The position numbers were made by a program, and so were the translations under genes. The notes beneath the pieces were generated by a model. It was not told the DNA's origin, did not search any database, and was given only the letters and a program-made list of their open reading frames with translations. From Erysipelotrichaceae bacterium UBA6182 (GTDB taxonomy: Bacteria; Bacillota_I; Bacilli_A; Erysipelotrichales; Erysipelotrichaceae), in contig DITO01000162.1 in the NCBI GenBank assembly GCA_002422065.1, positions 1 through 6,118 on the forward strand: a stretch of DNA of 6,118 nucleotides, given 5' to 3'. Position 1 is the first letter of the stretch, and each line of letters starts with the position of its first letter. Shown piece after piece: positions 1-5,993 of the stretch.

Positions 1-142
1 AGGTTTGATCCTTTGAACCGTCATTTACACAGATGTATTCCACTTCTAGTTTCGTATCATAGGCATGTTTTTGAGTTTCTTCGAAGAAAAACGGAAGTGA
101 TTTCTCTTCGTTATAACAAGGAACAATAATTGAAAGTTTCAT
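1..142 (-). CDS. GT2-family glycosyltransferase, N-terminal fragment (runs off left edge)
   Basis: Only the first 47 codons are in the window; the rest lies beyond base 1. The visible protein starts MKLSIIVPCYNEEKSLPFF and reaches VNDGSKDQT at residues 39-47. These are the two N-terminal hallmarks of the GT2 (GT-A fold) nucleotide-sugar-binding half: the VPCYNEE strand-loop at residues 7-13 and the (D/N)DGS motif at 40-43. The first Asp of the usual DDGS is Asn here, which is common in the family. The same VPCYNEE start appears in the 312-aa GtrB-like protein of this window, so a polyprenyl-phosphate glycosyltransferase is the best guess, but substrate and acceptor cannot be read from this fragment. 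The start at 142 is the only usable ATG: an ATG 5 bases upstream is out of frame and stops after two codons. There is no Shine-Dalgarno sequence; a promoter lies almost directly against the ATG. Confidence 0.88.
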   Translation of the reverse strand, partial: MKLSIIVPCYNEEKSLPFFFEETQKHAYDTKLEVEYICVNDGSKDQT

Positions 143-151
143 ATCATCGAA

Positions 152-180
152 ATTATAGCATAAAATAAATCTTATCTTAA
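152..180 (-). promoter_or_regulatory. Extended -10 promoter for the left-edge glycosyltransferase, near-leaderless
   Basis: Reading the minus strand, a perfect TATAAT (157-152) is preceded by TGC, giving an extended -10 element. A -35-like TTAAGA (180-175, four of six consensus bases) sits at the ideal 17-bp spacing. Only 9 bases separate the -10 box from the ATG at 142. The transcript should therefore begin about 0-3 bases before the start codon, leaving no room for a ribosome binding site. Promoter strength and start site are inferred from the motifs only. Confidence 0.65.
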
Positions 181-205
181 TATGTCCTGTGTTATATTGT
201 ATGAT
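177..205 (+). promoter_or_regulatory. Alternative upstream promoter for the same operon
   Basis: TTAATA at 177-182 (four of six -35 bases) and TATGAT at 200-205 (five of six -10 bases) are 17 bp apart. This promoter would start near 212 and give a leader of about 64 bases that contains the whole ribosome site. Its -35 overlaps that of the divergent glycosyltransferase promoter (175-180), so the two could compete for polymerase. In such AT-rich DNA a match of this quality may be chance. Confidence 0.28.
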
Positions 206-225
206 AGTTTAAGTAAAACGTTTAT

Positions 226-254
226 TCGACAAGAAATCACACAAATGCTAGAAT
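226..254 (+). promoter_or_regulatory. Candidate promoter for the membrane protein-LCP operon
   Basis: TCGACA at 226-231 matches five of six bases of the -35 consensus. After a 17-bp spacer comes TAGAAT at 249-254 (five of six), itself preceded by TGC, an extended -10. Transcription would begin near 261, giving a leader of about 15 bases before the ATG at 276. That would place the candidate AAGGGA ribosome site (258-263) right at, or partly beyond, the 5' end of the mRNA. This is a reason to keep the weaker upstream promoter in mind. Confidence 0.55.
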
Positions 255-275
255 AACAAGGGAATGAAATAAATT

Positions 276-905
276 ATGAAAAAACAAAAATTGTATGGGG
301 TTGTATTGATCGCCTTGCTTATTGCCATCGGTCTTGTAATTGGAATTATCGTCTACCAATTTACAAACGGGGATGATGATAAGGTGATTGTCGATGAAAA
401 TCAACAGCAACTTTACAAGCTCCCTAATGGTGCTACTGAGTATCAAATCTTATTGTTTGATGAACTTTCGTTGGCATTAAAATCAAATGAAACGACTAAG
501 CCAGAGTTGGCAGGACTGATTGTTAAGAATTTCATCGCAGATTTTTATACTTGGACGAACAAGAAGGGAACCTATGATGTCGGTGGACTTCAATTCGTTT
601 ACAGTCCTGAAATACTTAACATTCATTCTAGTGCGAAGAATCTGTTCTATGTGGATTTAAGCTACCTTATGAAACAAAATGATCCAAGTGTGCTTTTAGA
701 AGTTGATTCAATCAATATCAAATATGTCGACCCTGAAGAGAACTTCGTATATGGTAATACCGAATACGAAAGTTACTATGTGGGTGCGGAATGGTCCTAT
801 GTTCCAAAAGACGGATTCAATGAAGAAGTTTATCAAACAAAAGGGTATTTCAGTGTTCTAGTACGCGATAATAAGTTGGAGATTTATCGCTATTTTGAGG
901 AGTAG
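276..905 (+). CDS. Single-pass membrane protein with extracytoplasmic domain, function unknown, partner of LCP gene
   Basis: I do not recognise this 209-aa protein. It has a short basic N-terminus (MKKQKLY), one hydrophobic helix at about residues 7-28 with no lipobox or obvious signal-peptidase site, an acidic linker (NGDDD, 31-35), and a soluble region of about 170 residues expected outside the cell. The soluble part has no cysteine. It reads as a helical stretch (about 52-97) followed by alternating beta-like strands ending SVLVRDNKLEIYRYFEE, loosely reminiscent of NTF2-like/VirB8-type extracytoplasmic domains; that fold is a guess. The motif DKVIVD (35-40) recurs just outside the membrane in the downstream LCP protein. 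The ATG at 276 has AAGGGA at 258-263, a rather long 12-base gap. The LCP gene begins 2 bp after its stop, so the two are very probably co-transcribed and translationally coupled. A role in surface-polymer attachment is inferred from that pairing only. Confidence 0.85.
   Translation: MKKQKLYGVVLIALLIAIGLVIGIIVYQFTNGDDDKVIVDENQQQLYKLPNGATEYQILLFDELSLALKSNETTKPELAGLIVKNFIADFYTWTNKKGTYDVGGLQFVYSPEILNIHSSAKNLFYVDLSYLMKQNDPSVLLEVDSINIKYVDPEENFVYGNTEYESYYVGAEWSYVPKDGFNEEVYQTKGYFSVLVRDNKLEIYRYFEE
897..902 (+). promoter_or_regulatory. Ribosome binding site of the LCP gene inside the upstream gene
   Basis: GAGGAG lies 5 bases before the ATG at 908 and is formed by the last codons (Glu-Glu) of the preceding 209-aa gene. 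It fixes the LCP start at 908 and supports coupled translation of the two genes. Confidence 0.8.
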
Positions 906-907
906 TT

Positions 908-3286
908 ATGAGAAAAAATATAAAATCAAGAATTGATCATCATTTAATCAATTTATTACTTTCCGTAATTTACACGGGCTTGTCTGGGTTTCTATTAGCG
1001 AATGCACTTAGATATACATCCATTAGCCAAACACTGTTTATTCTTGGGTTCGTCCTGTTGATTTTAATCAACATTTTTCTAGTCATTTTTGCAGATTGGA
1101 CTAAAACTCATCGTGTATTTCGATCTGTTGCAACTTTCTTAATTGTTTTCTTCATCCTATTGAACAGTCTTGGAATATTTTATATTCTTCGTATTGGAAT
1201 GGCGGTTGATAAAGTCATTGTCGATACGAATAAGGAACAATATGAGGAGCTTATTACAAGTTTTGTAACATATGATAATAATAGCATTACATCTATTGAC
1301 GCTGTTGGTGGAAAGAATTTTGGACTTGTTGACAATGATACCTTCCAAGAGGGATATGTTTTGCCTATTGCAGAACTGGATAGACTAAAGATAGATGTAA
1401 ATTTTAAATATTATCCAAGTTACAATGATTTATTATTAGCCCTCTTCAGTAATGAAATAGATGTGGCTTCTATGCCAGAGCAGTATTACTCAATGTTTAT
1501 TATCAATGATGGTTATGAGGAATACTTAGACAAAACAGAATCAATCTATGATTTTACATCAAAAGTCAAAGTGGATTCAGTAAACACTGTTGACAAAGAC
1601 CTAAGCAAAGAGCCTTTTAGTGTTCTGCTCATGGGAAACGATGGGGGTCGAACAGATACTTTAATCTTAGCAACGTTTAATCCACTAACGATGACTGCGA
1701 CAATGACGAGCATTGCTCGTGATTCATACGTGCCGATTGCTTGCTACAAGAATCAAGCCAGTGACAAGATAAACCATTCTCGTCAAATCAGTCGTCAATG
1801 TACGATTGAAACAGTTTCGAACATGCTTGATGTGAACATTGATTATTTTGTTGAAGTTAATTTTACAGCCGTTGTCGAAGTTGTGGATGCTTTAGGTGGC
1901 TTATGGCTTGAATCTCCGATTGAATTCGTAGGTCAAGATTCCAGTGATGAACGTGGAAACTTCACTGTTTGGGTTGGTGAAGGATGGCAGACTATGGATG
2001 GTCAACAAGCCCTCGCTTTTGCGCGTGAGCGAAAGAATATGCCTGGTGGTGATTTACAGCGCCAAATCAACCAACAAAAAGTAATTACAGCTATGGCTCA
2101 AAAACTTCTCGAAACAAAAGATGTTAATCAACTTCTCAAGGTTCTTGAAGCAGCAGGATCAAATATAAAAACGAATATTAGTTTGAATCAGATGACAAAC
2201 CTAGCTAACTATATGGTTCAAGAAATGAATTCAAATAGCATCAACAATTTCTATTTATTACAGATTAAGAATTCTCGTATTACTGGTTACTTTTCTTGGA
2301 TGTATAACGATAGTCTTCAACTTCCCCTATCAATCTATAGACCCTATCAGGGTTCAATATCGGACGCCAAATTCATCATTGATCAAAATATGATGGAGAA
2401 CTACCAACCAACAATCCATAAGAAATTTTCCTTTAGTATTACTTCTACATATCAAGCTCCAAACCTTATTAAGGATATTTATGATGAAAAAGAAATTCAT
2501 GAACCACTGCCCGATTTTATGCCTTCGATGATAAGCAAAAACGATATCTGGACACTTGATCGAGTCAAAACATGGCATAATTCGCGTACGTGGATAAATT
2601 TAGATATTGTGGAGATTTGGCCAGAGAATCCATTGTATAGTAGTGCGTATTTATACAATCAGATTATCTCGCAAAGCGTTAAATACGGAGTCAAAACAGC
2701 TAATGTCCCATTCTTAAGCGTTGGTGTCATAAAACATGTATTGGATTGCTCAATTGAAGAGAATCGCAAAGATGCTCAATGCAAATCAATTGTTCCAAAT
2801 TTCATTGGTATGAATTTGCAACAAGTTAATGATTGGTCCGTGAATAACAGTTATCCTGTATCAATTGTGAAGATTGCGGATACAGATCCAAGTTATGACA
2901 AAACGAAAATTAATCTAATTACAGGTCAGCGTGAGAAGGCGTATACAAAGCTCAGTTCTTTGAACAATATTGAACTTGTTGTTTACACAATGGATTATCC
3001 AATCATAACAGTGCCGATTCAAACAATGACGAATGAGGTTTGGTCTAAGACCCAAATTGAAACGTGGTTTAAAACGAACTTCTACAAAGATCCTGTATTT
3101 GTTTATGAAACGGATTACTCATTGACAGTAGTGAAAGATGGGTTTATATCTGCAACTTTTAATAATCAGATATTATTGCAAGATACACCACTAAAGGCGA
3201 ATTCAGAAATCACGATTACATTATCTAAAGGTCCTGAACCTGTTACACCACCTGATCCTGCAACTCCACCACTAATCACTCCATAA
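908..3286 (+). CDS. LytR-CpsA-Psr (LCP) family cell-wall ligase with PASTA-like C-terminal modules
   Basis: A 792-aa membrane-anchored LCP protein. LCP enzymes transfer glycopolymers such as teichoic acids or capsule from undecaprenyl pyrophosphate to peptidoglycan on the outer face of the membrane. Three helices lie at about 12-34, 39-63 and 74-98, as in CpsA-type LCPs. Residues about 100-225 form an extra domain that resembles half of a solute-binding protein (YPSYNDLLLALFSNEIDVASMP). The LCP core spans about 236-400: GNDGGRTDTLIL (243-254) with D245, R248 and D250; SIARDS (268-273) with R271 and D272; FARER (371-375); and GDLQRQINQQ (381-390). These supply the Asp/Arg set expected to bind Mg and pyrophosphate. 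The usual RQQ is NQQ (N388). Three divergent PASTA-like modules follow (about 537-609, 628-694, 698-774), then a Pro-rich tail (776-792) with no LPXTG. Four cysteines form two close pairs (279/298, 614/625). The hairpin at 3285 ends the operon. LCP identity is firm; the PASTA call is from pattern. Confidence 0.93.
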   Translation: MRKNIKSRIDHHLINLLLSVIYTGLSGFLLANALRYTSISQTLFILGFVLLILINIFLVIFADWTKTHRVFRSVATFLIVFFILLNSLGIFYILRIGMAVDKVIVDTNKEQYEELITSFVTYDNNSITSIDAVGGKNFGLVDNDTFQEGYVLPIAELDRLKIDVNFKYYPSYNDLLLALFSNEIDVASMPEQYYSMFIINDGYEEYLDKTESIYDFTSKVKVDSVNTVDKDLSKEPFSVLLMGNDGGRTDTLILATFNPLTMTATMTSIARDSYVPIACYKNQASDKINHSRQISRQCTIETVSNMLDVNIDYFVEVNFTAVVEVVDALGGLWLESPIEFVGQDSSDERGNFTVWVGEGWQTMDGQQALAFARERKNMPGGDLQRQINQQKVITAMAQKLLETKDVNQLLKVLEAAGSNIKTNISLNQMTNLANYMVQEMNSNSINNFYLLQIKNSRITGYFSWMYNDSLQLPLSIYRPYQGSISDAKFIIDQNMMENYQPTIHKKFSFSITSTYQAPNLIKDIYDEKEIHEPLPDFMPSMISKNDIWTLDRVKTWHNSRTWINLDIVEIWPENPLYSSAYLYNQIISQSVKYGVKTANVPFLSVGVIKHVLDCSIEENRKDAQCKSIVPNFIGMNLQQVNDWSVNNSYPVSIVKIADTDPSYDKTKINLITGQREKAYTKLSSLNNIELVVYTMDYPIITVPIQTMTNEVWSKTQIETWFKTNFYKDPVFVYETDYSLTVVKDGFISATFNNQILLQDTPLKANSEITITLSKGPEPVTPPDPATPPLITP
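3233..3268 (+). repeat. Two 18-bp imperfect tandem repeats coding the Pro-rich LCP tail
   Basis: The units 3233-3250 and 3251-3268 agree at 14 of 18 positions and are exactly in frame. They encode PEPVTP and PDPATP. A third, shortened unit (PLITP) runs to the stop codon. Such Pro/Thr repeats are typical of flexible wall-spanning linkers in Gram-positive surface proteins and could change copy number by slippage. The protein ends here with no sorting signal. Confidence 0.7.
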
Positions 3287-3321
3287 TATAGCGCCCTTAA
3301 TATCAGGGCGCTATATTTTTT
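3285..3321 (+). terminator. Intrinsic terminator between convergent operons
   Basis: A perfect 13-bp stem (3285-3297 with 3305-3317) with a GC-rich core GCGCCCT/AGGGCGC and a 7-base loop is followed by a T-run through 3321. This is a strong Rho-independent terminator for the plus-strand operon. Its left arm begins within the LCP stop codon, and its right arm contains the TAG stop (3313-3311) of the minus-strand glycosyltransferase. Read from the minus strand the same hairpin forms, but the bases after it (minus-strand ATGGAGTG) are not T-rich. It should therefore be a poor terminator in that direction. Confidence 0.93.
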
Positions 3322-4249
3322 CTTGAATGTGATACCTTGGTCTAGCCTTTGATTCAATATATATTTTAGATATGTATTCGCCCACAATCCCTAATGCGAG
3401 TAATTGTATACCTGAAAGTAGCCAAATCGATATATTTAAAAATGCCCAGCCCGATACTGTTTGATGCGTAAAATATCGCATCAGTGTATAGATAATAATA
3501 CCAATGCTTATAATGAACAATAGTAAACCTAGTGTTGTGATAAGTTTCAAAGGCTTGTTCGAGAATGACGTTAATCCTTCAAGTGCAAAGGTAATCATTT
3601 TTTTGAATGGGTATTTTGTTTGTCCAGCAAATCGAACATTGCGACGGTAATAGACTTTTGAGGAAGGGAAACCGAGTGTTGGGATAAGTCCTCGTAGAAA
3701 AAGATTTCGCTCTGGATATTGCTCTAATTCAAGGATTACTCGCTTACTTAAAAGTCGATAATCTGCATGATTCGATATTAAGTCTACACCTAGAAATCCC
3801 ATCAACTTGTAGAATAATAACGCACTGTTTCTCTTAAATATTGAGTCTGAATCTCGATTGTTTCTAACTGCGTAGACGATTTCACTGCCTTTCTGGTTCT
3901 CGCAAATCATCTCTGGAATGATATGAATATCATCTTGCAAATCTGCATCGAGACTAATTACGATGTCAGCATCTCGTGCTGATTCAAACAACCCTGCCAA
4001 TAAGGCGTTCTGATGTCCTTTATTACGTGACAACTTTATACCACGAATACTGTGATTTTGACTATGAAAGGTTCTAATCAAATCCCACGTTGAATCTTTT
4101 GAGCCATCGTCGATGTAAACAATTCGACTCGTTGGTTCGATTAGCCTGGATTCAATTAGTTCATTTATCAATAACAGAAGCTGATTATTGGTTTCAGGTA
4201 ACACCTGTTCTTCGTTATAACATGGGACGACAATATGAAGTGTTTTCAT
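3311..4249 (-). CDS. GtrB/CsbB-type polyprenyl-phosphate glycosyltransferase (GT2)
   Basis: A 312-aa GT2 enzyme, the normal size for the GtrB/CsbB/DPM1-like group. These enzymes move a sugar from a nucleotide donor to undecaprenyl phosphate on the cytoplasmic side of the membrane. The GT-A domain occupies about residues 1-220: VVPCYNEE (7-14), IDDGSKDST (46-54), the metal/nucleotide motif LDADLQDD (100-107), HADYRLLS (161-168), and RNLFLRGLIP (181-190). The motif RFAGQTKYPFKKM (206-218) typifies the group. Two membrane helices follow (about 236-258 and 269-292), then the family's C-terminal GEYISKIYIESKARPRYHI (290-308). The donor sugar cannot be read from sequence. GAGG at 4258-4255 is a ribosome site 5 bases before the ATG and lies inside the last codons of the upstream GT-C-like gene; one base separates that stop from this start. 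The tight coupling suggests it makes the lipid-linked donor for that protein. Its own stop lies inside the convergent terminator hairpin. Confidence 0.93.
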   Translation of the reverse strand: MKTLHIVVPCYNEEQVLPETNNQLLLLINELIESRLIEPTSRIVYIDDGSKDSTWDLIRTFHSQNHSIRGIKLSRNKGHQNALLAGLFESARDADIVISLDADLQDDIHIIPEMICENQKGSEIVYAVRNNRDSDSIFKRNSALLFYKLMGFLGVDLISNHADYRLLSKRVILELEQYPERNLFLRGLIPTLGFPSSKVYYRRNVRFAGQTKYPFKKMITFALEGLTSFSNKPLKLITTLGLLLFIISIGIIIYTLMRYFTHQTVSGWAFLNISIWLLSGIQLLALGIVGEYISKIYIESKARPRYHIQEKI

Positions 4250-4250
4250 T

Positions 4251-5993
4251 TTAACCTCGTTTCTTCAAAATGGGCTCATAAATTCGAGGGTGTTCAGGAT
4301 ATACTTTCCTCAACTCATTATAATAATACATTTTCTCTTCATCAGTGTAATTTGTAATTCTCTCAAAAATGTATATCTTAACTCCACTAATGGTATTCTC
4401 ATAAATAAGTGTGTAATTATCTTGAATTTCTTCTTCAAATAATAGCGAATTATTAATCAATTGATTAACAAATTGCTTGTCAATGTAGCCTGGATGTACT
4501 TGAACAGGATTGGTAACCAAAACATAATTAACATCAAAAAAAGAAGCAGGAAAACCATCTCGGACATCATTATTGCTCGAACCTTCAAGATTCGGAACTG
4601 AGTTCAAAATCCATGGTAATTGTGCATTTCTTAGTAGATCATCATTTAAGAAAGACGAACTTGCGGCACTATAGGCATATTTGTTCTCTTGAGTGAGTTG
4701 ATTTAGATGATTTGCCAAATCTTGGATTTCAGTGATATCAGACCTGAATTTTGGCTTTAGTTCAACTTCTGAAAAAATAAAATTGAAGAATTCTTGTTTA
4801 GGTAAAAAAACATAAACTGAGTTCATAATATACAGAGCCATTACACTTATGGCAATCCATTTATTTTTTGAGAATTTAGACAATCCGATCAAAAAGAAGG
4901 TAAAGATACCAAAACTTATCAAATTGTAATGATGATATTCAAAACTTTGAACACTTAAAAAAAGTATACTTGTAATTATTGTTACCATAAAAATAAATAT
5001 TAAGTGAATGGATTTAGACTTAAGAATCATAAATGATCCAAATAAAGTTAGCGATATTACAAATAAGCCATAGTACTTCTCAAATCGAACATATTCATCA
5101 ATCATACTAGGCAATTTATAACTTGCATACAGTTCAGTATAATTGGCATTCAATAGATTCGAGAAATATGGAAAAAAGAAAATAATAATAACGACTAACA
5201 ATAAGAAGCCAGATAGGAAAAGTTCCATCATTCGTTTTGATAATGTGTGAACGTTTCTAAAATGTATAAATACAATCATTAATCCATAGCTTACAAAATA
5301 TGAAACAACCCAAAAAAGATACCATCTACGAGTAAAGATAAGTAAGAATGATGACATACTTATCAACAGCACTTCCTTAAAACTCAAATGATCATGCTTA
5401 GTTAAGAATATTAGGAACAAAGTCGTAATAAAAATCTGACCAACGACACCAATGTATCCATGAAATAGTGTAAATGAAAATGGGATAAAAAACATGTTGA
5501 TCAAAATCAATTGAGATTTAAATTTAATTTTGATTTCAAGTTTTTGCAATAGGATGAGTTCAAATAAGAGTAATAGCGTTAAGAATGGTATTACAAAGAA
5601 ATTATAGGTAGATAAAACATATACAAAAAAAGATTTTCCAAGCAAAGTTGTTGGTAGTGAAATAAATAAGGCGGGTAAAGCAGTATACTCTTGATAGTTC
5701 ATGGTTTCTATAACATACTTGAATGCAGTGTTGGCACTTTGAATTATCATTTCATTTAACTTTAGACTTTGTTCCCAGAACGTTGCATAATCCCAATAAT
5801 AGATAAATCTTTCACTTCTAAAATAAATGAAGAGGACAAGGTTGCCAACAGAGAAAACAACTAATACATTAAATATTAATAGTTTAAGATGTTTCCTAAT
5901 TAGTTCACTCGTTTGATTATTTAATGCAAAAAAATAGAAAAAAATCGTAAGGATTGTTAATGGATAAAATAGATATAAAGCGATGCTCATCAT
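4251..5993 (-). CDS. Polytopic membrane protein, GT-C-like glycosyltransferase candidate
   Basis: A 580-aa protein with about 11-13 hydrophobic segments in residues 3-396, then a soluble region (about 400-580) probably outside the membrane. The architecture fits GT-C glycosyltransferases, which use lipid-linked sugars on the outer face. Between helices 2 and 3 lies a long loop with YYWDYATFWEQ (65-75), whose D68 is where GT-C enzymes carry their catalytic Asp. Further motifs are TRRWYLFW (221-228) and FEYHHYNL (351-358). I recall RRWY and HHY patterns in uncharacterised Bacillota polysaccharide membrane proteins, but family membership needs a profile search. Its start overlaps the ugd stop (ATGA, 5993-5990). 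A second ATG directly follows (5990), so Met1 or Met2 may be used; neither has a good ribosome site, so expression probably relies on coupling. By hand-sampled lines the gene is about 25-30% G+C in its membrane half, lower than its neighbours. Alternative: a transporter or polymerase, which I think less likely. Confidence 0.72.
   Translation of the reverse strand: MMSIALYLFYPLTILTIFFYFFALNNQTSELIRKHLKLLIFNVLVVFSVGNLVLFIYFRSERFIYYWDYATFWEQSLKLNEMIIQSANTAFKYVIETMNYQEYTALPALFISLPTTLLGKSFFVYVLSTYNFFVIPFLTLLLLFELILLQKLEIKIKFKSQLILINMFFIPFSFTLFHGYIGVVGQIFITTLFLIFLTKHDHLSFKEVLLISMSSFLLIFTRRWYLFWVVSYFVSYGLMIVFIHFRNVHTLSKRMMELFLSGFLLLVVIIIFFFPYFSNLLNANYTELYASYKLPSMIDEYVRFEKYYGLFVISLTLFGSFMILKSKSIHLIFIFMVTIITSILFLSVQSFEYHHYNLISFGIFTFFLIGLSKFSKNKWIAISVMALYIMNSVYVFLPKQEFFNFIFSEVELKPKFRSDITEIQDLANHLNQLTQENKYAYSAASSSFLNDDLLRNAQLPWILNSVPNLEGSSNNDVRDGFPASFFDVNYVLVTNPVQVHPGYIDKQFVNQLINNSLLFEEEIQDNYTLIYENTISGVKIYIFERITNYTDEEKMYYYNELRKVYPEHPRIYEPILKKRG

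Noticed and set aside
216..223. AAACGTTT palindrome as a CcpA (cre) site
   Set aside because: The core CG and flanking A/T fit, but the outer TG and CA positions of the cre consensus are not matched on either side. An 8-bp palindrome is easily found by chance in AT-rich DNA.
237..446. Minus-strand open frame of 69 codons
   Set aside because: It is antisense to the start of the 209-aa gene and its promoter, has no ribosome site or recognisable protein features, and is best explained as a shadow.
1157..1348. Minus-strand open frame of 63 codons inside the LCP gene
   Set aside because: It lies wholly opposite a well-supported LCP coding region and shows no domain or start signal.
2354..2578. 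Minus-strand open frame of 74 codons inside the LCP gene
   Set aside because: Antisense shadow of the inter-domain part of the LCP protein; no supporting features.
3233..3286. C-terminal tail as an LPXTG-type sorting signal
   Set aside because: There is no LPXTG-like motif, hydrophobic segment or basic end; the protein stops at PLITP and is already anchored by N-terminal helices.
3166..3387. Minus-strand open frame of 73 codons across the terminator
   Set aside because: It overlaps both convergent genes in other frames and reads through the terminator hairpin; the Gly-rich stretch is merely the complement of the Pro repeat.
105..4222. A 14-base exact match between the two glycosyltransferase starts (105-118 and 4209-4222)
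   Set aside because: It encodes the conserved CYNEE motif in both GT2 genes, so it reflects family conservation and not a mobile or recombination repeat.
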